NCBI RefSeq assembly: GCF_009900745.1
Contig: NZ_WXVU01000003.1
Location: 186,001-250,000, forward strand
Reading direction: 5' to 3'
DNA from: Chryseobacterium sp. c4a
GTDB lineage: Bacteria > Bacteroidota > Bacteroidia > Flavobacteriales > Weeksellaceae
DNA: 64,000 bases
The translations under genes were made by a program, and so were the position numbers. This document shows, piece by piece, positions 16,841 through 26,321 of the stretch. The notes beneath the pieces are model-generated. The model had not been told where the DNA came from. It saw nothing but the letters and a program-made list of their open reading frames with translations, and made no database searches. Positions within the stretch are counted from its first letter, which is position 1, and each line of letters begins with the position of its first letter.

Positions 16841-19123
16841 TTATTTACCTGATTCTTCTTTTGACATTGAATATGGAAAATCTTTTTCCTGAGATCCTCT
16901 GTCGGTGTTCGGCTTGCTGTTCATTTTAAAGTCCAGCACTGTGCCTTTGATTAATTCTTTATGACTTAGCCAATTTTTTGAATAAGGCTGTTGATTCACG
17001 TTTAATGATTGTACATATATATTTTCTGCACTGTTTTCCGGTGCTTTTATTTCAATTTTCTTACCATTTTCCAGATGGATGGTAGCTTCTTTAAATAATG
17101 GTGCTCCTAACACATACTGATCTGTTGCTGGTGTTACCGGATAAAAGCCTAATGCTGAGAAGATATACCATGCAGATGTCTGTCCGTTATCTTCATCTCC
17201 ACAATAGCCATCCGGAGTCGCGTGATATAGCTTATCCATTACCTGTCTTGCCCAATATTGGGTTTTATAAGGTGCTCCGGCATAGTTGTACAGATAGATC
17301 ATATGCTGAATGGGCTGGTTTCCGTGCGCGTATTGCCCCATATTCATGATTTGCATTTCTCTGATCTCATGGATCACTCCGCCATAATAGCTATCATCAA
17401 AGACTGGTGGCAATGAAAATACTTCATCCAGTTTGGCTTCAAATTTCTTTTTACCGCCCATAAGCTGAGCCAAACCATCAATATCCTGAAAAACCGACCA
17501 GGTATAATGCCAGCTGTTCCCTTCTGTAAAGGCATCACCCCATTTGAAAGGATTAAAAGGCTTCTGGAAATTACCATCTTTATTTTTACCACGCATTAAT
17601 CCTGTTTCTTTATCAAACAGATTTTTGTAATTATACGCTCTTTTTTTGTAAATATCAATTTCTGAAGCTGGTTTTCCTAATGCTTTTCCAAGTTGATAAA
17701 TAGAGAAATCATCATAAGCATATTCTAATGTTCTGGCTGCATTCTCATCAATTTTCACGTCATAAGGAACATAGCCTAATTCATTATAGTATTTTACTCC
17801 AGCACGGCCTAAAGCTTCAATCGGGCCTTCATTGTTAGCTCCATGTTTTACAGCCTGCCAAAGGGTTTCTACATCATATCCGCGAAGTCCTTTGATATAA
17901 GCGTCTGCCACTACAGATGCTGAATTGTTTCCAATCATAATATCAGAATATCCAGGGCTGCTCCATTCCGGAAGAAATCCTCCTTCTTTGTAAGCATTGG
18001 CTAATCCTTCCTGCATTTCTACATTGATACTTGGATAAACGAGATTCAGGAAAGGATATAGGGCTCGGAAAGTATCCCAGAAACCGGTTCCGGCAAACAT
18101 TTTTCCGTCTGTAATTTTTCCATTGTAAGGGCTCCAGTGTTTTATTTTGTTCTGAGCATCAATTTCGTATAATTTCTGTGGGAAAAATAAAGTTCTGTAT
18201 AATGAGGAATAAAAAGTTCTCATCTGTTGATCTGTACCCCCTTTTACTTCTATTTTTCCTAAGGTTTTATTCCAGATATTTTTGGCATCGGTTTTTACCT
18301 GTTCAAAGTTTTTGCTTCCGATCTCTCGTTTAAGATTCAGCTCGGCCTGCTCAAAACTTATGAATGAGGAGGCTACTTTAGCATAAACGGTCTCTTTATT
18401 TTTAAGTTTAAATCCTACTATTGCTCCGGTATGATCGCTGGTCATTTCTAACTGATCGTTGATCAATTTATCATCTTTCCAGGTTTTTGTTAATTCAAAA
18501 TCTTTATCAAACTGAACAATAAAATAGTTTTTAAAATTCTCATATTTCCCTGTAGAATATCTTGTGGTGTACCCTAAAATTTTTCTTTCTTTAGGTAAAA
18601 TCTTAATGTATGACCCTTTATTAAGAGCATCGATTACTACATAAGCGCTATCGGTTTTCGGGAACTCAAACTTAAAAAAAGAAGCTCTTTCTGTGGGCGT
18701 AAATTCGGTAGTTACATTGATATCTGCCAAATAAACGCTATAGAAATAAGGTGTTGTAACCTCAGCTTTATGACTGAACCAGCTTGCCCTGTCGTCTTCT
18801 TTGAATTTTAGTTTCCCTACTCCCGGCATAATAGAAAATGCACCATAATCGTTCATCCATGGAGAGGGCTGATGGGTTTGCTTGAATCCTTTTATTTTAT
18901 CTGCATCATAGGTATAAGCCCATCCGTCACCCATTTTTCCGGTTTGTGCTGTCCAAAGATTCATTCCCCATGGAAGCCCGACTGCCGGATACGTGTTTCC
19001 ATTGGATAATGAAGGTTTAGACTGGGTTCCCATCAATGGATTTACATAATCTACGGGAGATGCATGTTGGCCGAAAACCAGAGCCTGTAATAAAAGAAAG
19101 CAAGTAGAAAAAATAGACTTCAT
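16841..19123 (-). CDS. GH92 glycosidase with Gln at the general-acid position
   Basis: A 760-residue exported GH92 enzyme (signal peptide about 1-18, ending FGQ). The family's beta-sandwich opens with YVNPLMGTQSKPSLSNGNTYPAVGLPWGMN; the catalytic (alpha/alpha)6 domain contains GFWDTFRALYPFL, YDDFSIYQL and the base block GDEDNGQTSAWYIFSALGFYPV. GH92 alpha-mannosidases have an NEP or DEP motif with Glu as general acid, as in the PUL's other GH92 (Glu606 in FGDEPGHH). Here it is GNQPIQH with Gln603. As I recall, Gln at this position marks GH92 mannosyl-phosphate-cleaving enzymes such as CcMan5. So this is more likely a phosphomannosidase than a plain alpha-mannosidase. Confidence 0.88.
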   Translation of the reverse strand: MKSIFSTCFLLLQALVFGQHASPVDYVNPLMGTQSKPSLSNGNTYPAVGLPWGMNLWTAQTGKMGDGWAYTYDADKIKGFKQTHQPSPWMNDYGAFSIMPGVGKLKFKEDDRASWFSHKAEVTTPYFYSVYLADINVTTEFTPTERASFFKFEFPKTDSAYVVIDALNKGSYIKILPKERKILGYTTRYSTGKYENFKNYFIVQFDKDFELTKTWKDDKLINDQLEMTSDHTGAIVGFKLKNKETVYAKVASSFISFEQAELNLKREIGSKNFEQVKTDAKNIWNKTLGKIEVKGGTDQQMRTFYSSLYRTLFFPQKLYEIDAQNKIKHWSPYNGKITDGKMFAGTGFWDTFRALYPFLNLVYPSINVEMQEGLANAYKEGGFLPEWSSPGYSDIMIGNNSASVVADAYIKGLRGYDVETLWQAVKHGANNEGPIEALGRAGVKYYNELGYVPYDVKIDENAARTLEYAYDDFSIYQLGKALGKPASEIDIYKKRAYNYKNLFDKETGLMRGKNKDGNFQKPFNPFKWGDAFTEGNSWHYTWSVFQDIDGLAQLMGGKKKFEAKLDEVFSLPPVFDDSYYGGVIHEIREMQIMNMGQYAHGNQPIQHMIYLYNYAGAPYKTQYWARQVMDKLYHATPDGYCGDEDNGQTSAWYIFSALGFYPVTPATDQYVLGAPLFKEATIHLENGKKIEIKAPENSAENIYVQSLNVNQQPYSKNWLSHKELIKGTVLDFKMNSKPNTDRGSQEKDFPYSMSKEESGK

Positions 19124-19144
19124 TGTATCGTTTCGTTTGTTAAT

Positions 19145-20005
19145 TTATATAAGCTTTTTTAATGCATAACTGGCCGCTCCCAGAATGGCAGCATCTTCAA
19201 AGATGGCAGAAATTTTAACCTGCAAGTTAATATTATTCTCTGTTACATTCTGAATAAATCTTTTCTCAAAATAAGGGTAAGCTTTTGCGATATTCCCGCC
19301 TAAAACTAAAACTTCCGGTTTATAATGATCTACATATTTCACTATAAAACCTGAGAAAGAGTCTGCATATTCATCAAATATTTGTTGTTGTATTTCCAAA
19401 GGCTTATCCAGAAGGTCTTTTGTTCCGGAGATTTGCCCACCTGTCAATTCATTATACCGTTTCACAAACCATCGTGTTGCCAGATAATCTTCGCAGATCG
19501 AATCTTTAAAAGGGGAATCCCATAAGTCTTCATCGGTAGCAAAATCTCCATTATAAAACGTGGTTCCTAATCCTGTCCCAAGCGTTACTCCAAAAATTCT
19601 CTTATATCCCTGAACACAGCCACCAAATACTTCTCCTTCCATAAAGGCTGCCGCATCATTCACAAAATGAATTTGCTTTGGAGAAATGGATAATCTTTTA
19701 GCCAACTCATCTTTTATATTGACTTGATATATATCGATGAATTTTCCTTGTTGCATCAGAGAAATCCCGTTTTCATAATCGAAAGGCCCCGGCATCGCAA
19801 TTCCTATTAAAAGATCATCTTTTATAAGATCATGAGCTGCCTTCTCAATGGCTGAAACCCACGCAGAGAAAATAATTTCTTTTTCATCAAAGGAATTAAC
19901 ATGTTCCCTTACATACGTTGAAGTAATAATCTCACGTTTTTCAGGATTTACCTGAGCCAGCGTAATATGTGAACCTCCAATATCGATTCCTAATATATTC
20001 TGCAT
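19145..20005 (-). CDS. ROK-family sugar kinase
   Basis: A 286-residue ROK kinase with phosphate-binding GIDIGGSHITLAQV at residues 5-18, GIAMPGPFDYENG near 88-100, catalytic-Asp block FVNDAAAFMEGEVFGG near 113-128, and GVTLGTGLGTTFY. The usual ROK zinc motif CxCGxxGC is not present. ROK kinases phosphorylate hexoses or their N-acetyl derivatives with ATP. In this operon, between mannosidases and a phosphomannose-isomerase cupin, mannose is the likeliest substrate, with GlcNAc from GH130 phosphorolysis second; the sequence does not decide. It lies 21 bases upstream of the GH92 gene. Confidence 0.88.
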   Translation of the reverse strand: MQNILGIDIGGSHITLAQVNPEKREIITSTYVREHVNSFDEKEIIFSAWVSAIEKAAHDLIKDDLLIGIAMPGPFDYENGISLMQQGKFIDIYQVNIKDELAKRLSISPKQIHFVNDAAAFMEGEVFGGCVQGYKRIFGVTLGTGLGTTFYNGDFATDEDLWDSPFKDSICEDYLATRWFVKRYNELTGGQISGTKDLLDKPLEIQQQIFDEYADSFSGFIVKYVDHYKPEVLVLGGNIAKAYPYFEKRFIQNVTENNINLQVKISAIFEDAAILGAASYALKKLI

Positions 20006-20045
20006 TATTATTTTTTATTTAAAATTCTAGCAATTCTATTTTGTA

Positions 20046-20084
20046 AAAACAGACAAACAAGAGGATAGACTGCCTGTCTGTTTT
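20046..20084 (-). terminator. Hairpin with short U-run inside the PUL operon
   Basis: A perfect 10-bp stem, AAAACAGACA / TGTCTGTTTT, with a 19-base loop. On the minus strand five T follow. It lies in the 129-base gap between the larger GH18 gene and the ROK kinase, so it may be a partial terminator lowering expression of the last three genes. Confidence 0.5.
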
Positions 20085-20134
20085 ATAATAATCTTTTTTA
20101 TCTTCTTTCAGATAAACAGTTGGATAACTGATTG

Positions 20135-22540
20135 TTATTTTACAATGATCTTACCTGATGATACTACTTTATTTTTTGAGGATGTGATTTTGTAAATATA
20201 AGTACCAGTGGTTAAATCCTGAGTATTCACTGTATTATTATTTTGATTAACATTCTGCTTTTTTAATAATTTTCCTGAAACATCGTAGAACGAAACTTCA
20301 CTGGAGTTATCAGTAATGGTAAAGTGAATATCACTTCCTCTTTTAACTGGGTTTGGATACACAGTATTGTTCTCTTTTACAGTCTCAGCATCTCTTACAG
20401 ATAAAGATCCATTACAAGGAACCTCTGTTTTCCAATTGGTATCGCTCATATTCACCAATGTTGCAAAATGCGTATTTGGAGTGGTGTCCAGAGCGCCTAT
20501 TCCACTTCCTTCATCCATTTTCCAATTGGCTTCCAGCCCTTGTGAGTTTGCTGCTACATTACAGCTGTTACTCATAATCTCCTGAGCTGTCAATGCTCTT
20601 TTCCACACTCTAAATTCATCCAAAGAACCATTCAGAGCTCGGGAGTTGTCATAATTTCTGGCTAAATAAAGAATACCGTTTGCTGTAAAGTTGCCTGTAA
20701 CCGGAGTACTTGCATCAAGATTACCATTCACATATAATTTCATTGCAGTTCCATCATACATTGCGGCTACATGATACCATGTATTGGTATTAAATGATGT
20801 ATTGGTATTCATTTTCACCTGAGAAGAACCGAAACTTAGGATAAACTGAAGTTTATTATTAGCCAGACCACCATCCCCAAATCTCAACATAGCAGAGTTG
20901 TTATCTCCTACTTCAATACCAAGAACTGATGAAATATTAGGGAAAGCAGATTTGAATGCATTTACTTTTACCCAGCCTTCAATGGTTACAGCATTTCCAC
21001 TTAGATTAAACTGTCCCGCATTCAGATAATTTGTACTTCCATTAAAGGAAAGTGATCTTGAGCCAGGGCTTGTCACAGGTGCAAAACCGCTATTGAACGC
21101 TCCTTCTCCTGAATAATTACTTGTAGTTCCTCCATTACATGCTGCCTGCACTTTCCAAACATAGCTTGTATTAGGACTAAGATTCTGCAAGGAATAGCTG
21201 TTGGTGTTAATATTCTGAACTTCATTCCATGCAGTAGCTGCAGTGGTTTTGTATTGTAATGTGTAAGAAGAAGCTGTTCCTGCATCCCATGATAACTGCG
21301 TTGAATTTCCGAGATAGCTTCCGGACACCAATCCTGAAGGTGTTGCACACCCATTTCCTGAATTAAATCTAGGAGCAAAAAGGTAAGTACTTGTCAATGT
21401 CGGAGAGCAATTCGATTGTATTCTCCAATCGTAATCCGTATTCAAGGTCAGATTATTGATTACCACATTACTTCCTGAATAATTACTTGCTACATTCACC
21501 CATGTTGTTGAATTTGCGGGTTTATAATCGATATTATAGGTTTGAGAAGCATTGGATGTCCAATTTAATTTGGCTGAAGTCCCTGTAACATTACTCACAT
21601 CAAGCCCTAACGGCGGATCACAGGTTTGTCCCTGGCTCCATGAATATAACTGTCCGCTTAATTGGGCATTTTCATTATAAAGAATATTGGTTCCGGTACT
21701 CAGGTAATTAGCAACATTGGTTCCTCCCAGGTCATACCACATAAATACACCATAGCCATCATTCTTTGTATTGGTTGCTAAAGTCGCTAATGTAGATGCT
21801 GGAGTAGATCCTGAGTTTGAGTTTTGTATCCAGGTTGCTGCGGGAGAAAGTTTTGTTTTATCAAGAGGCGGAACATTAGGTACAATATAGTTTCCGTATA
21901 TCGCATTCCAGCTGTAGTTGATATAATTTCCTGCTAAATCTCCATTGTAAGTTTGTCTTGAAGTAGCGGGACCATAATAATAGAAAGTAATTAGCTTATC
22001 AGGCATCGCAGCTCTAAGTTCTTGTAATAACATGACAAAAGAGCTGTTATTAGGCTGCCCTGTTCCGTTATTTCCATATCCTGCGTATTCATCATCAAGA
22101 TCTACTCCATCCAAACCATAGGTGTTTACTGTATGCGCTACCTGTAATGCAAAATCTCTTGCTGCTTCACGATTCGGGAAATTGGAGATCCCTGCTCCCT
22201 GGTGATTTCCCAGTATATCCAATAATACCTTAATTCCTTTTTGCTGTAAAGGTTTTACATAGGTGTTTACATCATTCAGAACCTTCGTTACATTATTATT
22301 GTTTGAGATATAGGCTCTGTTTTTAGAAACATCATAATTGATATTGGCAGCGAAGATAATAGCTACATCAAAAAGCTGTCTGTTCGTATTCTGTAAAGTA
22401 TAAGAACCTGCATTCAGCATATTGTTGTTATTTACTTCCACATAACAGACTCCCAAAGGATTAAGCTGCTGGGCTTTGAGCTGAGAGCCGGCCTGCAGCA
22501 TTAAGGCCATTAGGGGAATAAGAAAGGATTTTTTTTTCAT
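20135..22540 (-). CDS. GH18 endo-beta-N-acetylglucosaminidase, Fn3 x2, LamG, T9SS-secreted
   Basis: An 801-residue secreted enzyme. The signal peptide (about 1-23, ending LKAQ) is followed by a GH18 domain (about 27-300) with the catalytic motif DGVDLDDE (Asp144 to acid Glu151) and the EndoF/EndoH-like start GVCYVEVNNN. Two fibronectin type III domains (about 310-395 and 398-485), a concanavalin/LamG-like domain (about 495-685) and a type A T9SS sorting domain (VYPNPVKRGSDIHF onward) follow. Endoglycosidases of this type cut the GlcNAc-GlcNAc core of N-glycans. The LamG may bind glycan or glycoprotein. It is a paralog of the next gene upstream, with one extra Fn3. Confidence 0.9.
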   Translation of the reverse strand: MKKKSFLIPLMALMLQAGSQLKAQQLNPLGVCYVEVNNNNMLNAGSYTLQNTNRQLFDVAIIFAANINYDVSKNRAYISNNNNVTKVLNDVNTYVKPLQQKGIKVLLDILGNHQGAGISNFPNREAARDFALQVAHTVNTYGLDGVDLDDEYAGYGNNGTGQPNNSSFVMLLQELRAAMPDKLITFYYYGPATSRQTYNGDLAGNYINYSWNAIYGNYIVPNVPPLDKTKLSPAATWIQNSNSGSTPASTLATLATNTKNDGYGVFMWYDLGGTNVANYLSTGTNILYNENAQLSGQLYSWSQGQTCDPPLGLDVSNVTGTSAKLNWTSNASQTYNIDYKPANSTTWVNVASNYSGSNVVINNLTLNTDYDWRIQSNCSPTLTSTYLFAPRFNSGNGCATPSGLVSGSYLGNSTQLSWDAGTASSYTLQYKTTAATAWNEVQNINTNSYSLQNLSPNTSYVWKVQAACNGGTTSNYSGEGAFNSGFAPVTSPGSRSLSFNGSTNYLNAGQFNLSGNAVTIEGWVKVNAFKSAFPNISSVLGIEVGDNNSAMLRFGDGGLANNKLQFILSFGSSQVKMNTNTSFNTNTWYHVAAMYDGTAMKLYVNGNLDASTPVTGNFTANGILYLARNYDNSRALNGSLDEFRVWKRALTAQEIMSNSCNVAANSQGLEANWKMDEGSGIGALDTTPNTHFATLVNMSDTNWKTEVPCNGSLSVRDAETVKENNTVYPNPVKRGSDIHFTITDNSSEVSFYDVSGKLLKKQNVNQNNNTVNTQDLTTGTYIYKITSSKNKVVSSGKIIVK

Positions 22541-22565
22541 TGTATATTAATTTTATTAGAATAGG

Positions 22566-22591
22566 AAAAGCCATTGAGCCTAAGCCCAATG
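22566..22591 (-). terminator. Weak hairpin terminator between the two GH18 genes
   Basis: On the minus strand CATTGGGC-TTAG-GCTCAATG forms an 8-bp stem (one G-U pair) followed by GCTTTTCC. A weak intrinsic terminator or RNA-stabilising hairpin in the 60-base gap. Confidence 0.4.
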
Positions 22592-22600
22592 ACTGTTTTA

Positions 22601-24751
22601 TTATTTTATCATTAATTTCTCTGTCTGTTTTATACTTCCATTCTGAGATTCAAACTGAAGGATATAATTTCCTGATTGCATTCCGGAGGATTCAAACTGA
22701 TTGTTTCCTGTATTCAATGATTTTGTTCCCATAATTCTTCCATAAAAATCAAAGATTGTCAATTTGCCTTTGTTATATTCATCGGGAACAGAAACTGTAA
22801 ATGATGAAGATTTGCTGATTGGATTCGGGAATATTTTGATGAGATCTTTAGTATTTATTTCTCCAGCACTTATACTTCTTTGAGCAGATGTTGTTTTTGA
22901 AGTTCCTGCAGCACACGGAAGATCTGTTCCCCAATTGGACGCATCCACACCAGTGAGGGTTAAAGTTGCTCCATTTCCTGAACTATCCTGAACTGTAGAA
23001 CCACTTCCTTCGTTAAATTTCCAATAGGCTGCTAAAGAAGAAGCAGGAAGTGAAACATTACACATATTCTGGCTGATTTCCGTCTGACTTAACGCTCGCT
23101 TCCAAACTCTAACCTCATCTATTTTACCGTTAAAATTTCTAGATGTATTATAGGAATAACCAACATTAAAGGCTCCGTTTGAGCTAAGGCTTCCTGTTTG
23201 AGCTCTGCTTGCATCTAGAGTCCCATTAATATAAAGTTTCATTGAAGCTCCATCGTAAGTTGCTGCTACATGATACCAGGTATTAGCATTTAATGCTGTA
23301 GTGGAAGCCAGTTTTTGTTGTACATTATTGATACTTACTACAAATTGAAGTTTATTATTGGCCAGACCGGCATCTCCTAATCTTAATAACGCTGAATTAG
23401 AATCACCAACTTCTGTTCCCATAATAGACGAGATAAACGGAGATGCTGATTTGAAGGAGGAAGGCTTAATCCACCCTTCAAAAGACAATGCTGAACCTGT
23501 CAGATTAAGATTTCCGGCAGCTCCTGATTCACTTGTTCCATCCAGAGAAAGAGCATAAGAACCGGAAGGTGTTGTTCCTCCTGATCCACTGTTGAATCTT
23601 GGAGCAAACATATAAGCACTTTTTACACTGCAATTTGTTCTGATTCTCCAGTCATATTCGGTATTGGCTGCTAATCCGGAAACAGTTACAGAGGTTGAAT
23701 TTGTTGCGGACACGGCATTAGTCCATGTTGTTGAAGAAGCTGGTTTATAATCAATATCATAAGTATTCGTTCCTACTGCAGACCAGTTTAATTTTGCGCT
23801 TGTTCCGGTAAGATTGCTTGTATACAATCCGATAGGAGCATCACAATTGGTTCCTTGTGACCAAGATTGTAAAGTTCCACTTAAAACGGTTGGTTGTCCA
23901 TATAATGTTTGGGTTCCTGCGGAGAGTTGGGATGTTTCATTGGTTCCATGAAGATCATACCACATAAATACTCCATATCCGCCATTCTTTGTCTGAGTGG
24001 CCAGGCTGGTTGTCGTAGAATTGGAAGTATTTCCCATCCATACTGCTGCAGGAGAAATTTGGGCTTTGGTAAGCGGAGGAACATTTGGCGCAGAGAATGT
24101 TCCGTACATGGCATTCCAGCTGTAATTTACGTTATCTCCTACTCTGGCTCCATTCCATGAAAGCCTTGAAGCGGCATCTCCATAATAATAGAATGAAATG
24201 ATTTTATCCGGAAGGAGTGCTCTTAATTCCTGAACAAGCATTACAAAAGAGCTGTCATTAGGCTGTCCAGTTCCATTTTTTCCATATTCTGAATATTCAT
24301 CATCAAAATCAATCCCATCTAATCCGTAAGTATTTACTGTATTCGCCAGTTGCAAAGCAAAATCTTTAGCCGCCTCACGAGTAGGGAAATTACATATTCC
24401 TGCACCTTGGTGATTTCCAAGAATGGTAAGAACTACCTTCATTCCTTTCTGCTGAAGTGGTTTTATGTAGGTATCCGCATTCGTAAGAACTTTAGTAACA
24501 TTATTATTAGAATACAAGTAGGCTCTTCCACGGCTGGTATCATAATTAATATTAGCCGCAAAAATATTCACCACATTGAATAGATAACTACCCGATGTTT
24601 GCAATTTGTACGCTCCTGCATTCAGGATGTTGTTATTGTTCACTTCTACATAGCATATCCCTGTAGGGGTAAGCTGTTGTGCATTAAGCAGAGAACCTGA
24701 CTGTAGCGCGATGGCCATCAGTGCTGTGGTAAGGATTGATTTTTTTTTCAT
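22601..24751 (-). CDS. GH18 endo-beta-N-acetylglucosaminidase, Fn3, LamG, T9SS-secreted
   Basis: A 716-residue secreted enzyme (start at 24751, MKKKSILTTALMAIALQSGS; the upstream ATG at 24796 would place 15 residues before the signal). The GH18 domain starts GICYVEVNNNNILNAG and has the catalytic DGIDFDDE (Asp145 to Glu152). One Fn3 domain, one LamG-like domain (near residues 415-605) and a T9SS type A sorting domain (IFPNPISKSSSFTV) follow. It is closely similar to the downstream paralog in its GH18, LamG and tail, so the pair arose by tandem duplication. Expected activity: release of N-glycans outside the cell. Confidence 0.9.
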   Translation of the reverse strand: MKKKSILTTALMAIALQSGSLLNAQQLTPTGICYVEVNNNNILNAGAYKLQTSGSYLFNVVNIFAANINYDTSRGRAYLYSNNNVTKVLTNADTYIKPLQQKGMKVVLTILGNHQGAGICNFPTREAAKDFALQLANTVNTYGLDGIDFDDEYSEYGKNGTGQPNDSSFVMLVQELRALLPDKIISFYYYGDAASRLSWNGARVGDNVNYSWNAMYGTFSAPNVPPLTKAQISPAAVWMGNTSNSTTTSLATQTKNGGYGVFMWYDLHGTNETSQLSAGTQTLYGQPTVLSGTLQSWSQGTNCDAPIGLYTSNLTGTSAKLNWSAVGTNTYDIDYKPASSTTWTNAVSATNSTSVTVSGLAANTEYDWRIRTNCSVKSAYMFAPRFNSGSGGTTPSGSYALSLDGTSESGAAGNLNLTGSALSFEGWIKPSSFKSASPFISSIMGTEVGDSNSALLRLGDAGLANNKLQFVVSINNVQQKLASTTALNANTWYHVAATYDGASMKLYINGTLDASRAQTGSLSSNGAFNVGYSYNTSRNFNGKIDEVRVWKRALSQTEISQNMCNVSLPASSLAAYWKFNEGSGSTVQDSSGNGATLTLTGVDASNWGTDLPCAAGTSKTTSAQRSISAGEINTKDLIKIFPNPISKSSSFTVSVPDEYNKGKLTIFDFYGRIMGTKSLNTGNNQFESSGMQSGNYILQFESQNGSIKQTEKLMIK

Positions 24752-24859
24752 TGTATAATTTTTAAGGTGTTTTGATGTTTGATTTTTATATAGCATTCCC
24801 TGGATTCCCTCTTTTTCAAGGAAGGTATCTTAGAAGAATTGGCCATATAAAATGGAGGG

Positions 24860-26287
24860 TTATTTCAGTAATTCAGGGTTTTCGTTAAAGGTTTTCCATA
24901 ACAATTCGCCAAATAATGTATTCGCCCATGCAAACCATTCTCTGGTAAATTTTTTGTCATTGTCTTTATGGAAGGATTCATGCATAAAGCCTGTCCCGCC
25001 GTGCGTTTTCTGTAAAGTATCTATACACCATTTGATCTCACCTTTATCTTTTGAAGTGAGCGCTTTCATAATGATACTCATAGGCCAGATCATATCCAAT
25101 CCAATATGTGGCCCTCCTATCCCTTCTGCCAGTTTTCCTTTAAAGAAGAACGGGTTGTTTTCCGACCAGACAAATTTTCTTGTATTCTGATAAACAGGGT
25201 CGTCTGCTTTCACCGCATCCAGATAAGGTAATCCTAACAAACTTGGGCAGTTCGCATCATCCATCAGGTTATAACTTCCAAAGCCATTTACTTCAAAAGC
25301 ATATATTTTTCCAAATTCAGGATGATTGTAAATTCCATATTTTTTGATGGCTGTATCTACTTCATCAGCAAGGCTATTTAATTGCTGAGCCAATGTTTTT
25401 TCATTTTTTATCTGAGAAACCATTTCTGCTGCCTGGCGTAAGCTTACCACAGCAAATAAGTTTGAAGGAATTAAAAATCCATATATTGTAGCATCATCAC
25501 TTGGGCGGAACATGGAGCTGATAAGGCCTACAGGTTTTGTTGGGTAACCATATCCACCCATAGGAACTCCGTCGGTAGCCCAGGCTGTTGTGCGTTCAAA
25601 TTGGTAAGGCCCTAAATCTTTTTTTCTCTGCTGTTCGGTAAAAGTCTGCAAAGTAAGTTTTATTCCCTGCAGCCAATTGTTATCAAATGGTTTTGTATCT
25701 CCGGTTGTTTTCCAGAAATGATAGGCCAGACGGATAGGGTAACACAGAGAATCGATTTCCCATTTTCTTTCATGGGTTCCCGGTTTCATATCGGTATGAT
25801 CATACTCTTTCCATTTGCTTATTTTCTTATCATCATTGTAGAATGCATTGGCATAAGGATCTTTCAGGATGAAAGTGGTCTGCTTGTGGATAACTCCAGA
25901 AATCAGTTTATGAAGTTTCTCATCTTTCTTTGAGAACTGCAGATAAGGGAATACTTGTGCAGAGCTGTCACGAAGCCACATCGCGTCAATATCTCCTGTA
26001 ATCACATAAGTATCCGGTGTTCCATTGGTTTCACTATAGAAGACCGTAGTATCTAATGTATTGGGGAAACAGTTTTCAAAAAGCCAGCTCAATTCTTTAT
26101 TGTTTACTTTCTTTTTAAAGGCTGCAATAGCACTTTCTACAGATTCACTGGTAAAATGTCTTTTATCTTTAGAAACACGGACAATAGGAAAATCCTCTGT
26201 CACCAGGTTTTTGGCAAAAACATTCTGAGTAAATAGCAATCCAGCTCCTGCCAGTGCACTTGTTTTAATAAAATCTCTCCTTTCCAT
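24860..26287 (-). CDS. GH125 exo-alpha-1,6-mannosidase
   Basis: A 475-residue protein of the GH125 (former DUF1237) family, which removes alpha-1,6-linked mannose from N-glycans. The N terminus MERRDFIKTSALAGAGLLF looks like a Tat signal, so export in folded form to the periplasm is probable. Family blocks include VITGDIDAMWLRDSSAQVFPYL near residues 90-111, WEIDSLCYPIRLAYHFW, SSMFRPSDDATIYGFLIPSN, and HGGTGFMHESFHKDN near 443. It follows the second GH92 by 34 bases. Together with GH92 it can strip high-mannose antennae down to the Man-GlcNAc core. Confidence 0.92.
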   Translation of the reverse strand: MERRDFIKTSALAGAGLLFTQNVFAKNLVTEDFPIVRVSKDKRHFTSESVESAIAAFKKKVNNKELSWLFENCFPNTLDTTVFYSETNGTPDTYVITGDIDAMWLRDSSAQVFPYLQFSKKDEKLHKLISGVIHKQTTFILKDPYANAFYNDDKKISKWKEYDHTDMKPGTHERKWEIDSLCYPIRLAYHFWKTTGDTKPFDNNWLQGIKLTLQTFTEQQRKKDLGPYQFERTTAWATDGVPMGGYGYPTKPVGLISSMFRPSDDATIYGFLIPSNLFAVVSLRQAAEMVSQIKNEKTLAQQLNSLADEVDTAIKKYGIYNHPEFGKIYAFEVNGFGSYNLMDDANCPSLLGLPYLDAVKADDPVYQNTRKFVWSENNPFFFKGKLAEGIGGPHIGLDMIWPMSIIMKALTSKDKGEIKWCIDTLQKTHGGTGFMHESFHKDNDKKFTREWFAWANTLFGELLWKTFNENPELLK

Positions 26288-26321
26288 TGATACGTTTATT
26301 TCGTTTATTTTTTATTAGTCT

